A stretch of 64,000 bases of DNA from Cerasicoccus frondis. Lineage in GTDB: Bacteria; Verrucomicrobiota; Verrucomicrobiia; Opitutales; Cerasicoccaceae. Positions 28,401 through 37,397 of this stretch are shown here, piece by piece (within the stretch, counting starts at the first letter, position 1; each line of letters opens with the position of its first letter). The stretch spans positions 1 through 64,000 of the forward strand of contig JAVDPC010000003.1 of assembly GCA_031296915.1 (NCBI GenBank), written 5' to 3'. Made by a program: the position numbers and the translations under genes. A model generated the notes under the pieces. That model was given only the letters and a program-made list of their open reading frames with translations, made no database searches and had not been told where the DNA came from.

Positions 28401-31400
28401 TAGCTCTTCGTCCACCGCCACGTATTATCCTGACTTGAGCGATTACGGCAGCAACGTTCCCATTTACACCGACCCGACGACCTTCAGCGCTTACGCGGCA
28501 GGGGAAATACGGGTGCGCATGCTTTGCGCCGAGCCGACTTCGAATTCGTCCATCTCTCTCTACCACCAGGGATATGCCATCGCCATCCGCTGGCCTACAG
28601 AAGAGGAGGGACTCATCGATTACCTGTATGGCGATTTGATCCCGGCCATTGATTTGGACCGTGAAGACACCGTCAAAATTTTCCAAACGCTACAATACAC
28701 CGATAACGGAACGGTGGTCGAAGACTCCTTGCTGGAAACCACCGCAGCAGGCTACAGCACGCTGCTCTTTCTGGACGATGGCGCCGACTTGACGACGACA
28801 GTGCCCGACTTCGTGGTGGTGCGCGCGGTCGATTGGGCGGACTACGTGACGACCGCTGACGCGGTGATCGGCGAAACCATTCCCATCCCGGATGATGCGG
28901 TGGATGAGAGCGTGGATGGCGCCTCCCGCACCGGCTACGTGATGCGGGATCTAGCTCGCGTGGACGCGGATTCGAGCGTTTACGATCGCGATACGTATTT
29001 GGGCCAAATCATCCCCGTGAATTTGGAAGAGTTCGTGGATGGCGATGAGCAGGCCGACGATGATGACCTCGATGTCGCCTGGTTCACGCAGTATACGCAG
29101 ACCAGCACGATTCTCTGGCCTTATGAAGTGATTCACTACACGGCATCCTGGCCGAGCGACTACGGCCGCATTGTCATCGCCAGTGGCGAAGGTTCAGAGG
29201 GGATGGATGCGAGTGGCGCCTACCAGGATTCTTTCACGGATAATGAAAGCAGTCTCAGCATATACAATCAGCCGGACAAGACGCTCATGGGCTACAACCC
29301 CAACGAGGAGCATGCAGTCCTTGTTACCGGGCAGCGGACCGGAGCGGCAACGGCCTATGCGTTGCGCAACGATCTGAATAACCAGCCCAGCGACACAACT
29401 ACTTCGGATGCGTATGTGCTCGTGCGCTACTTTGACGAAACCGAGCAACTCTGGGCGTATCGGATCTACGAGGTGCTGCAGACTGATAGCAATTATCCGT
29501 CCTTTAATGTTTCCGACGGAACTGCGGGCAGCGTGGTTTATGCGCCTTATCCGCTGTCGCTCAGCATCTTTTATTCGACGCAGACGATAGGCTCCGGCGA
29601 TCCGTATTGGTTGGACCGCACCGGGCAGGTGTGGGCAGTGAGTGCGGGCACGATGATCGCCCAGTACTTTTACACGCTCTACGATGGCTTCTGGTATGAC
29701 GCCGATGGTGATGGCGTGCTGGATGACGCAACTGATGTGGCTTGGCTCTCTGGCGGTTATGACGACACGACGCCGATCAACATATACTACGAAATCGAGT
29801 GGCCGGCAGACATTGCGACGATGAACGTCGGCGATACCGTCGCTTACGCCCGAGACGGTGTTCCTGGAATTTATAATATGCTTTCGGCGGAAATTATTTA
29901 CGACAGCCGGGACGTTGACGCGTATGGAAATACCCAAGCGAACGTTGCTACGGCGACCAAGGCCACGCTGCCATCGGCGCGCATCTATGATATGGTGAGC
30001 CCACGCCGTTATATGACCCCCGGCCTGTATGGCAAAGGTCTGGGCACGTCCCTCCAGCTACTGGATGACGAAAACAACGCTGTGGTCGTCGAGTTAGATG
30101 CGGTCGAGACCACGGATAAGCTGTATGAGTTTGAGGACCTCTCGCTCGACCTGATTTCCCGCTTCTACTACGACCCGACCGAAAATGATTTCGTCTTCAA
30201 AGGACTGGCGCCAGACGATTCCTACGTGGGCGATCCCGTCATGTTGCCAAATGTGATGACGGCGGCTGAGGCGGAGGAAATCATGTTGCTCGATGATGCC
30301 GACGGAGTCGAAAGCGCGGAATCCACCGAGTGGGACCTGATCATCGAGAATCTCTACCTGTTGACGCGTAATCCTTCACAAGCCCGTGATATCGCCAGTG
30401 GGCCGAATGTCATATCTGACGAAACAGAATACGCTTATGACCTGGTTTCCAGCCAGATTCTCATCGGGCTGGCCGAAAGCGATGACCCCGACGTGATCGG
30501 TTACCAGCACATTGCGAGTATCGGTGGCGGTGCACTGACTACCGCCTTCTCATCGGGTGAGGGCTACATTGCCATTGCTGAAAATAACGATGAGTCGCTG
30601 ACGGATCCTGTCAACGTACACCTCGTCCATGTGGTGGATTCCGGCGTGGTTGGGCAGCTGGTGAATTTTGAAAGTGAGAACTTGCTCGAAGAAAATTACT
30701 ACGTGCGCCACCGCAGTGATTTTGGCGGGCGCGCCGACGAGCTGTACTTTGAATGGTACTGGCAGGAGTATGCTTCCGAAAATAATGCCGAGGGCAAAAG
30801 CCATCCCGCAATCGTTGTCGGAGATGATGCCGGTCCAGGTGGAACCTGGTTGAAAATTGCTGAAGGCTATGGACTAAACCGATTCGTGATCGAAAGCGGT
30901 GTCGAGATCCTCAGTGATGGTTGGTTACTCGTGCGCTACAAAGGCCTGAATACTGACGCCATCTCGGTGGATGACTGGTTTGGCTATGCCGGTGATGCGC
31001 AAGGTACGACCAGCGATCCGTTCCCGCACTTTGTCAAAGGCTGGGTGAAGCGAGTGTTGGAGAACATCAACCCGTTCGAGCAACGCTTTAGCGATTTCCA
31101 CAGCAGCGAAACCGAAACCTACGTCACCATGATTGAGCAGGCGGGATCACCTTACGTTGGGGACATCGCACTGAACGGCAGTGACACCGATTACCTGAAT
31201 AGCATTGGGCTTATCGAGCTATACACTACGGTGCTGAATCGGGCACTCAAGCTGAGTCTCGAAGCCAACCCCGCGCTCAGCACGACAGGCGTGCGGGATC
31301 AACTTCTCTTCGCTGCGACGCGAACGGCTGACTTGTATATGCTGCTGGCCAATGAAGCTTACGCTGATGCGCAGGACCCGACGATTGGTTTCACGACGTC

Positions 31401-34400
31401 TTCCGACGCAGGTTACCTGGCGCCGACTTATTTTGCCTTTGAGGGGCAAGCTTCGGTCCCTGATTTGCTGGCGGAGGAGCTTATTCTATTGCGTGGGCGT
31501 GACCTGAGCGGTTTTCCGGCGTATCCAATCTACAACCGTTTGCCCTGGAATTATAACACCGACGGGGAAGCGATTTACAATACAGCTTATGCCATCACCG
31601 ATGCCGATCCGGATGGCCTCATCAATGAGTACGACGCCAAAGTGATGTATCCAATGGGGCACGGTGATGCCTGGGGGCACTACCTGTCTGCGCTTAGCCA
31701 ATACTACAGCCTCTTGCGCCATCCTGAGTATGACTGGCAGGCGCACACGGAGGGTACGACCATTGCGGGAACGTCGGTCGAGGTGGATTACCTTTCGGAG
31801 AAGAAGTTTGCCGCCGCCGCGCTAGGCCTCGCCCGGACGGGACTCGAGGTCATGAAGCTCGAATATTGTGACCGCTATACTGGAAATCCGAGCGGGCAGT
31901 GGCAGGGCTACAAGGACACGGATGCAGAGCGCGCATGGGGTGTCGACGAATGGGGGCGGCGGACCGCCCAGGGAGCGCTGGTTAATTGGGTGGTGGGGAA
32001 TGCGATCCTCCCCGAAGAAGACACCGAAGATACTGATTTATCGGCTCAGGTGGACCGCACCACAGTGGATGAATTAAGCACGCTATCCAGTGTCGTATCT
32101 GAGTTGGAACGAACCATAGCTCGTTATGACCGCGGCCTTAATCCGCTGGGCATTGATTCTCAAGCGACGCCCTTTGATATCGATCCGGATCTGTTCAACG
32201 ATGCGACCAACCCGCGTAGTCATTTCGAACAAATCTACGATCGTGCCCTGGATGCTGTTTCCAATGCACTGCAAATTTTTGATTTCGCCAACGACCAGAC
32301 TCAACGCATCCGCCAGGGAACACTCGATGCGGCTGATTTCGCCCTGCAGGTTGAGCAGCAGGAGATGGATTACCGCAGCCGTCTAATCGAAATCTTTGGC
32401 TATCCTTACACGGGAGATATTGGCGTGGGTAAAACCTATCCGCTGAACTACGATGGACCCGACCTCTACCACTACATGTATATGGACGCCAATACCGTCT
32501 CCGAAGAAGATTTACCCGAATCCGAAATGGACTCAGTGGTGGCGTCTTTCAATGCCTTTAAAGATGCAGCTACTTTCGGCTCTTCAAAGTATAATTTTCT
32601 CTTCGATACTGATGTCGATAAATATACGGCTGCGGCCTATCTCGACGTCAATGCAGACGCCACCCTTGACGTAACGTATCCCTATGCGTCTACGGCCGAC
32701 TACACTGCGATTGCGCCTGAGTCCTGGGGCTCCCGGCGGGCTTGCGGCGATCTACAGCTTATCCTCATGGAAACCCTGCGCCTGCAATCCCTGGTGTTGG
32801 AGGCCCAGGCTAATCAAGCGGCCATTATTGAGAAAGCGGAAGATCAGGTCGAGGTGCTGGAAAGTCTGTATAACGTCCGCGCTGAGCAGATCGAAATCTA
32901 TGATGAGACCAGCAAAGAATATAGGTCTCTTGCCAAGCAGATTGCAGTATCGCGCGGAGCCGCGACTGGATTTTCGAGGACGGGGGATGCGATTTACCGT
33001 TCACTTAAAGTCGCCATGGAGTTTCTACCCAAAAGTGTTAATCTCGATGGTGGAGATATTTTGTCTGCAGCCCGGGGATCGTCGATGCAAAGTGTTTCAG
33101 CTGGTATTGAGGCAATGCTGTATGCGGGGGCTGCCACTCTCGAAATAGACGCCTTATTAAATCAGGCGGATCTCGATATACTGTCTTTCGAGGCGAAATA
33201 CGAAATCGATCAAGTAGGATATAAATACGAGATCCAGAAGCAATTGGCAGTGATCGAAGCCCTCTTGTATGATGAAATGGTAGCGCGCTACGAAGTGTAT
33301 CAGAATGTTTTGGCCGTCACGACCAAGCTGGCAGAATTTGAGGCCAAACTGGCGGAGGGACAGCGGTTGCTCGAAGAGCGCGCGCTCATTCGCCGTCAGG
33401 CAGCGGGCACGACTCAAGAAGCGCGTTACCAGGACATGACGTTCCGCATCTTCCGTAACGACGCTCTCCAGAAATACCGCGCCGCTTTCGATTTGGCGGC
33501 TCGTTATACTTACCTGGCCGCTCGGGCGTTTGACTACGAGACCACGCTGTTGGCCGATGATAGCGATGCGGGTTGGCAGTTCTACGACAACATTATCCGC
33601 CAGCGAACCTTGGGCGAATTTGGCGATGACGGAAATCCGGTTGCCGGCAGCGAGGGGCTTTCAGCGCCACTCGCTGACATGGATACGATTTTTGCCAATG
33701 TGCGCACGAGCTACGGCATTAACAGCCCGCAAATAGAAGAAAATCGCTTCTCGCTGCGCACGGAGGCCTTCCGTATCAAGAGCGACTTCGCTAGCGATGA
33801 TGCCTGGCGGGACACTCTGATGGCCACCTATGTGTCCAATGTTTGGGATGTGCCGGAGTATCGTCGCTATTGTAGCCCTAGTCGCTCAGAGAGCAGTGGC
33901 CCACTACCGGCGTTGGTCATTACCTTCAGCAGCGCAATTGCTTCCGGACAGAACTTCTTCGGCTGGCCGCTGGGTGGTGGCGACAGTTCCTATGATTCCT
34001 CGCGCTTTTCCACGCGTGTGTCATCAGTGGGCGTCTGGTTTGAGAACTATGACGGGAACGAGTTAGCGCTGACCCCGCGTGTCTACTTGGTACCGGTAGG
34101 CATTGATATTATCCGTTCGCCTTCGGATGAAGGAGCTATCCGTCAATTCAACGTGTATGATCAGGCAATTCCTATGCCCGAAACAAGTATCAGTAGCTAC
34201 AGTAGCGACGATGGCTGGATACCATCTATCGACACCGTGACTGAAGGCTGGGGCACGATGCGTCGCTACTCACGATTCCGTGCCTATCACGATGATGGCT
34301 TTGACGAATCGGAAATGACCAGTGACACCCGCCTAATCGCCCGGTCGGTTTGGAATACCGAGTGGATGCTCGTCATTACCGGCGATACCTTGCTCGCCGA

Positions 34401-34512
34401 CCCGGATGAAGGTATCACGCGATTCATTTTTGGAGATCCCATTGACCCGGATGATACGGGCGTGACGGACATCAAGCTTTTCTTCGAAACCTACAGTTAT
34501 TCTGGAGATTAA
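25405..34512 (+). CDS. Giant secreted protein (3,035 residues) with propeller-like repeats and a PA14 domain
   Basis: Signal peptide at 1-22 (MYLKRFLLTALLLQTTQVCLHA). Residues 40-560 contain propeller-type repeats of the SBBP style, for example DEEGNLYVAGATSS, DTDGNVYVSGYMEGD and KIYLTGYWSGD. A PA14-like domain lies at about 808-930 (WTGWIVVPTTGDYTVRMSFS), usually a carbohydrate-binding module. A long acidic central part (about 950-2,430) has no domain I know; DADGDGVLDD near 1,433 could bind calcium. A helical, heptad-rich region (about 2,460-2,690) with EAQANQAAIIEKAEDQVEVL is probably a coiled coil, followed by a beta-rich end. There are no cysteine clusters, transmembrane segments or sortase signals. 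The frame is uninterrupted over 9.1 kb, so it is under selection. Likely a surface, adhesion or predation-type protein; exact role unknown. Confidence 0.75.
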   Translation: MYLKRFLLTALLLQTTQVCLHAELSDTALSLKLDGTASEFILASTSDEEGNLYVAGATSSPDLKATLFQSSDVAAGASTISSPVDQVAQSTITSSVYGETDIFVIKYDYEGQVEWVATAGGAGEDAATGIVVDTDGNVYVSGYMEGDVIFGGTSVNANENSSGVSTDARNLFLATLDSSGNWDQVNPIPLNATVKSGGSNVSGKTLTGVNLTTGRMGSNLREGNTVGDSLANVAQSLNDAGGITVYIKGEVDTSGLGGAVPNSGTYDYYLGLDDSSDYFLCSVDSDDSQTDNSGTWAFIIKATYSTISASDNAEWTWDWLTPVSTVRNADEFSTITQIETSPDPDDDKIYLTGYWSGDLAAGSTFNSGDEEDGFVMAIKASGSTSWVATVTGYAVVNALAIEPDLYEGSSVLIAGNIYDGETAEFNYDTSYASISVSASSDTSNGFLALLNPNGKFIWAETTDATGTDAAATATHLVRRYQGDYFLAGSYTGYVTLSSNNTDLSGGQSAPTVQAAYLANLDISTTGSTCNWVEDTRSSEDSEVYSAMLTLNRLQSVYWSVANGTEMSLNTGGAGLNGDYYLNAVSGYEEIASFEVKGEIKGAVSLSGSVYNYTGGSNGSSLYYTTTTFETSADTYNQLWGWCEDKTIEILGYDIEMGQLYGFANYYWKEPTIYCASLWPDEGAYGLGEVPLVFDRSVPYIGRQSGDLTVDWTSIPIDRGVLADGSTVTMQFYSRNSHVTVEKMASVPGTPLHSVFTASPIWYADDFQARINGEVYDFDEDRYDSHVIISTNRQFDFTLPEWPLYETPFTGTIEMERVDGPIYFDWEDNSPVSRDIGYSVIWTGWIVVPTTGDYTVRMSFSRFSEVVIGDEIFWTCDGDSSTKKRRELEAGVAYPITIRYQPDDDVTSATSPDLRWQLSGSYEHTVDAEYLFPYEPDLTVLNASDFPLTSRGLSSQDEVYQAGVVTFAIKADGGEGQPEFLDWREYVVGDELEPVAGAVISSSSTATYYPDLSDYGSNVPIYTDPTTFSAYAAGEIRVRMLCAEPTSNSSISLYHQGYAIAIRWPTEEEGLIDYLYGDLIPAIDLDREDTVKIFQTLQYTDNGTVVEDSLLETTAAGYSTLLFLDDGADLTTTVPDFVVVRAVDWADYVTTADAVIGETIPIPDDAVDESVDGASRTGYVMRDLARVDADSSVYDRDTYLGQIIPVNLEEFVDGDEQADDDDLDVAWFTQYTQTSTILWPYEVIHYTASWPSDYGRIVIASGEGSEGMDASGAYQDSFTDNESSLSIYNQPDKTLMGYNPNEEHAVLVTGQRTGAATAYALRNDLNNQPSDTTTSDAYVLVRYFDETEQLWAYRIYEVLQTDSNYPSFNVSDGTAGSVVYAPYPLSLSIFYSTQTIGSGDPYWLDRTGQVWAVSAGTMIAQYFYTLYDGFWYDADGDGVLDDATDVAWLSGGYDDTTPINIYYEIEWPADIATMNVGDTVAYARDGVPGIYNMLSAEIIYDSRDVDAYGNTQANVATATKATLPSARIYDMVSPRRYMTPGLYGKGLGTSLQLLDDENNAVVVELDAVETTDKLYEFEDLSLDLISRFYYDPTENDFVFKGLAPDDSYVGDPVMLPNVMTAAEAEEIMLLDDADGVESAESTEWDLIIENLYLLTRNPSQARDIASGPNVISDETEYAYDLVSSQILIGLAESDDPDVIGYQHIASIGGGALTTAFSSGEGYIAIAENNDESLTDPVNVHLVHVVDSGVVGQLVNFESENLLEENYYVRHRSDFGGRADELYFEWYWQEYASENNAEGKSHPAIVVGDDAGPGGTWLKIAEGYGLNRFVIESGVEILSDGWLLVRYKGLNTDAISVDDWFGYAGDAQGTTSDPFPHFVKGWVKRVLENINPFEQRFSDFHSSETETYVTMIEQAGSPYVGDIALNGSDTDYLNSIGLIELYTTVLNRALKLSLEANPALSTTGVRDQLLFAATRTADLYMLLANEAYADAQDPTIGFTTSSDAGYLAPTYFAFEGQASVPDLLAEELILLRGRDLSGFPAYPIYNRLPWNYNTDGEAIYNTAYAITDADPDGLINEYDAKVMYPMGHGDAWGHYLSALSQYYSLLRHPEYDWQAHTEGTTIAGTSVEVDYLSEKKFAAAALGLARTGLEVMKLEYCDRYTGNPSGQWQGYKDTDAERAWGVDEWGRRTAQGALVNWVVGNAILPEEDTEDTDLSAQVDRTTVDELSTLSSVVSELERTIARYDRGLNPLGIDSQATPFDIDPDLFNDATNPRSHFEQIYDRALDAVSNALQIFDFANDQTQRIRQGTLDAADFALQVEQQEMDYRSRLIEIFGYPYTGDIGVGKTYPLNYDGPDLYHYMYMDANTVSEEDLPESEMDSVVASFNAFKDAATFGSSKYNFLFDTDVDKYTAAAYLDVNADATLDVTYPYASTADYTAIAPESWGSRRACGDLQLILMETLRLQSLVLEAQANQAAIIEKAEDQVEVLESLYNVRAEQIEIYDETSKEYRSLAKQIAVSRGAATGFSRTGDAIYRSLKVAMEFLPKSVNLDGGDILSAARGSSMQSVSAGIEAMLYAGAATLEIDALLNQADLDILSFEAKYEIDQVGYKYEIQKQLAVIEALLYDEMVARYEVYQNVLAVTTKLAEFEAKLAEGQRLLEERALIRRQAAGTTQEARYQDMTFRIFRNDALQKYRAAFDLAARYTYLAARAFDYETTLLADDSDAGWQFYDNIIRQRTLGEFGDDGNPVAGSEGLSAPLADMDTIFANVRTSYGINSPQIEENRFSLRTEAFRIKSDFASDDAWRDTLMATYVSNVWDVPEYRRYCSPSRSESSGPLPALVITFSSAIASGQNFFGWPLGGGDSSYDSSRFSTRVSSVGVWFENYDGNELALTPRVYLVPVGIDIIRSPSDEGAIRQFNVYDQAIPMPETSISSYSSDDGWIPSIDTVTEGWGTMRRYSRFRAYHDDGFDESEMTSDTRLIARSVWNTEWMLVITGDTLLADPDEGITRFIFGDPIDPDDTGVTDIKLFFETYSYSGD

Positions 34513-34524
34513 CCGCTTCTTCTC

Positions 34525-35580
34525 ATGAAAATAGTATTACTTTCAATCTGTGCAGTTACCTGCTTCTGCAGCATCACTGCGGCGACCATTTCCGAGCCGG
34601 ACATCATCTTTTACGGACGCATTCTCAAGGCCGGTACGCCCGCCGATGGAGCCGTGAACGCCAGCCCGGAGGGCGTCGACGATGGCACGCTGGTCTGGAC
34701 GATCCAGCCCTCGGTCGGCAGCAGTTTTCAGGTTGCCACGGATATCGAACCGGTCGAAGGAACCGTCTACCAATACAGCATTCAAATCCCCGTTGAGAAA
34801 CTGCCTGACGGCGAAGCCAACGGAACTGGCGATGCCGTCATCTCGACAGACGCTGACCAGACGGTGAATCGCGCAACGGTGACCCTCGATGGGCAGGCGC
34901 TTTACATCGTTGGCCAATCGGGCAGCACTGCCGACACGTTTACTTTTGGCGTCAACAATCGAGGTCTCATCGAGCGCGTGGATTTGTCCTTCGATCCCGA
35001 AGTGAGCGATTGGGACGCGGATGGATTGCCGGACGCTTATGAAGAACTTTTTGCCGACGTAATGGTCGGGGTGGAAAATGATGATTTAGGGCTAAATAAT
35101 AATTCCAATGACGCCGATGGCGACATGGACGGCGACGGAAAGTCGAACCTGCAAGAGTACCTGAACGGCGACGACCCTTATGGCCTGACCTACAACGAAT
35201 GGATTCAGATGCATGGCTTCTCCTTAGCCGATCCACTCGCCGCTTTCGATGCCGACGCAGATGGCGACGGGCTGGCGAATTGCCTCGAGTTTGCCCTCGA
35301 AGGCGACCCGAATGTCGACGATGGCCAACTGCTTGAGCAGGCAATGATTTCGCTGTCCGCCACCATCAGCAACATGACCTATCAGGTTTCGCTGCCCGGG
35401 GTGTTTGCGCCTCGACGCAACGGAATCCTGCGTAGCATCGAATACAGCAGCGACATGAAAACCTGGTCTGGAAATGGCCTCGCGATGGACGAGGACAGTG
35501 ATGACCTGCTGTCGGCGACGAAGCCATTGTCCGGTAGCGACAGAGCATTTTTCTTCGTCTTCAAAGTCACCGAAGAATGA
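34525..35580 (+). CDS. Secreted calcium-binding-repeat protein
   Basis: 351 residues, signal peptide 1-19. The middle holds three calcium-loop segments like those of thrombospondin type 3 repeats or dockerins: DWDADGLPDAYEE, DADGDMDGDGKSNLQEYLNG and DADADGDGLANCLEFALEGDP. The EYLNGDDP-type ending is common in verrucomicrobial exported proteins. The C-terminal 80 residues are a small beta domain. It begins 12 bases after the giant gene and overlaps the next gene by 4 bases (ATGA), so it is translationally coupled to a periplasmic folding factor. Possible role: partner or anchor of the giant protein. Confidence 0.75.
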   Translation: MKIVLLSICAVTCFCSITAATISEPDIIFYGRILKAGTPADGAVNASPEGVDDGTLVWTIQPSVGSSFQVATDIEPVEGTVYQYSIQIPVEKLPDGEANGTGDAVISTDADQTVNRATVTLDGQALYIVGQSGSTADTFTFGVNNRGLIERVDLSFDPEVSDWDADGLPDAYEELFADVMVGVENDDLGLNNNSNDADGDMDGDGKSNLQEYLNGDDPYGLTYNEWIQMHGFSLADPLAAFDADADGDGLANCLEFALEGDPNVDDGQLLEQAMISLSATISNMTYQVSLPGVFAPRRNGILRSIEYSSDMKTWSGNGLAMDEDSDDLLSATKPLSGSDRAFFFVFKVTEE

Positions 35581-36509
35581 AATTGATTTGCTCAATTTTG
35601 GCAGCCACGGCTTTGATGTTTCTCGCAGCGTCTTGCGCCAAAAAAACTGACCCGGAGGCGTTGGCGACGGTCGGGGAAAAATCCATTTATCTGGAAGATC
35701 TTTTGAACCGCCCTGGCGCCCGTCCCGTGTCGCAGACGCGCGAAGGGTTGACCCTTGCCCTTCGGGAAGCAGCGCTCAAAAAAGCCAAAGCTCAGCGAGC
35801 GATTGCCGCAGGTTACTTGGATGATCCGCTCGTGCAACAACGCATCGAGGCGTTGCTCGCGACAACCTGGGATCAGCGTCACGCGCCGGCGGACGATCCG
35901 CGTGAATACGCAATCAGCGAAGCCGACATACGATCAAAGTTTGAGCAGAACCAGGATCAGTATGGCGCGCCGGCGCGCCTACGCGCCCAAGTAATTGTGA
36001 TCGAACGCGACTCGGATCAACCCCAAGCCCATCAACTTGCTTTAAGCCTGCTTGCTCAATTGCGCGCTCTCCCCGCCGCCGATCGGGACCGACAGTTCGC
36101 CAAGAATGCCCAGCAGCATTCTGCTGACCAAGCGTCACGCTACCGCGCAGGCGATATCGGTTACTTCACCGAAGGCGAGACGACGCGCGGCTATTCACCG
36201 GAACTCATTCAAGCTCTCTTTAATGAAGCGAGGAACGCTAGCTTAGCTGACATCATCCTGATCGAAACCGACCGCGCTGTTTACCTCGCCAAGGCCAACG
36301 CTTATCAACCTGCCAAACAACCTTCGCTCGACGATGTGCACGAACGCCTGAAAACGCAACTGCAGGCCCACGCAGCCCAACAAGCAACGAATGACTACCA
36401 ATCAGAAATCCTGAATCGCGACGTGCAGTTCTTCTACGAGCGCCTCGAAGGAATCGCCCAAACCGACAAGCCAAGCCCCACCAACGCCCCAAGGTTCAGC
36501 GGTATGTAG
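35577..36509 (+). CDS. Parvulin-type peptidyl-prolyl isomerase lipoprotein
   Basis: Lipoprotein signal with lipobox LAASC at residues 17-21. The following helices (VGEKSIYLEDLLNRPG, a SurA/PrsA-like N-domain) lead to a PpiC parvulin domain at about 120-255 with RLRAQVIVIERD, then FAKNAQQHSADQASRYRAGDIGYF, the usual 'GGdLG' neighbourhood in altered form. Such proteins fold or escort outer-membrane and secreted proteins in the periplasm. The start overlaps the stop of the calcium-repeat gene (ATGA). Being last in an operon with a 3,035-residue exported protein, it is probably its dedicated chaperone. The isomerase active site is not fully conserved by eye, so it may be a chaperone only. Confidence 0.8.
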   Translation: MKLICSILAATALMFLAASCAKKTDPEALATVGEKSIYLEDLLNRPGARPVSQTREGLTLALREAALKKAKAQRAIAAGYLDDPLVQQRIEALLATTWDQRHAPADDPREYAISEADIRSKFEQNQDQYGAPARLRAQVIVIERDSDQPQAHQLALSLLAQLRALPAADRDRQFAKNAQQHSADQASRYRAGDIGYFTEGETTRGYSPELIQALFNEARNASLADIILIETDRAVYLAKANAYQPAKQPSLDDVHERLKTQLQAHAAQQATNDYQSEILNRDVQFFYERLEGIAQTDKPSPTNAPRFSGM

Positions 36510-36522
36510 CATTTCGTTAATC

Positions 36523-36768
36523 TCAGTGAAGCGTCACTGCAACGCGCAGAATTCTGGAGCTCAAATAGCAAGACAACCTGACTTGCTTGCTGTCGCCCTC
36601 GGTCCGTATCTGAAGTCCCTCCGCGTAAAACTCCGCCATCAACGCCGGATCATTCCGGTTGTAGATCGCAACCCACTCTACACAAATGCCCGTAAATTCA
36701 TCGGGCTCCTCGCGCCAGACAGATGAGGGACAAGGAAGAATATCAGCAAGAGGGAAGTCGGCTTTCAT
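36523..36768 (-). pseudogene. Decayed copy of the NTF2-like gene
   Basis: Its 81-codon frame resembles the intact gene at 38733-39221: it shares the MKA start and VEWVAIYNRNDPALMAEFYAE, then jumps directly to a stretch like LQVWAEGD, so about 35 codons are deleted, and the C-terminal half does not match. The signal peptide is also damaged. It marks the left edge of the repeat-rich island. Confidence 0.7.
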
Positions 36769-36831
36769 GGGGGGTGAATTTTAGGTTCATTCTCTTGTTT
36801 GGCGTTTCGGATGCATTGATAGAGAAGCTAG

Positions 36832-36912
36832 GGTCTGTTCTAAAAGGTGGAGCCCGGTAGGGACACCGGGCTCCACCTTGTGAAATAGCTTTTTTGCATT
36901 TTCGAACACACC
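36832..36912. mobile_element. 81-bp MITE-like insertion with a 15-bp perfect hairpin
   Basis: Ends GGTCTGTTC and GAACACACC are inverted repeats with one mismatch. Inside, AAGGTGGAGCCCGGT (36844-36858) pairs perfectly with ACCGGGCTCCACCTT (36865-36879). The flanks continue as in the related segment at 39260-39300, where these 81 bases are absent, which is what an insertion would leave. Confidence 0.6.
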
Positions 36913-36950
36913 TTAGGCAAAGAGGCTGGTTATACGTTTTGTAATGCGAA

Positions 36951-37350
36951 TGAACCGTCGCGTTGCGACGAAGAATTTTATACTCGGTTACCGGGGGCTG
37001 AAGCCCCCGTCTATGATTGAGAAGTGCCTTCGGCACATCAGATGTGGACGATGTCGCATTGTCCACGATGTCGCATTACCCACGATGCCGCATTGTCTGC
37101 GGTACAGCATACCCACGGTGCCGTATGCCCAAGATGCGCGATTGTCCAGGATGCTGTATTGTCCTTGATGCCGCGTTGTCTGCTGTGCTGCATTGTGCAA
37201 CTTGGCTTGGCTTGGTGTTACTATAGCCTGAATGCTATTCGCTGCTGTTTGCGCGCGTTGATCCCGAAGGGATCGCTCATTCCTAGACGGGGGTTTCAAC
37301 CCCCGGTCATAGTATGTGGCCCGGTGGAATCGTCGCGATGCGACGGTTCA
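36951..37350. repeat. REPIN-like inverted REP doublet 1
   Basis: Left arm 36951-37039, right arm 37260-37350. Each arm has three small palindromes in opposite order: CGTCGC-GCGACG, GGGGG(C/T)T-A(A/G)CCCCC and a (C)CGAAGG(G/C)-type hairpin (GTGCCTTCGGCAC or GATCCCGAAGGGATC). The arms are rough reverse complements, so the whole can fold back. The centre is a minisatellite. Confidence 0.8.
37040..37198. repeat. Minisatellite of 16-17 bp in the centre of doublet 1
   Basis: About nine degenerate units on the pattern GATGCCGCATTGTCCAC follow each other, 16 or 17 bases long. No coding frame is credible. Confidence 0.75.
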
Positions 37351-37397
37351 AATCCAAGCCGCATCGACGTTTTTCCGATTGGTTGAATCCAATACGC

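Noticed and set aside
25405..34512. Assigning the giant protein to the insecticidal Tc toxin family
   Set aside because: The helical block followed by a beta-rich end is reminiscent, but no specific motif of TcA or TcB proteins is visible.
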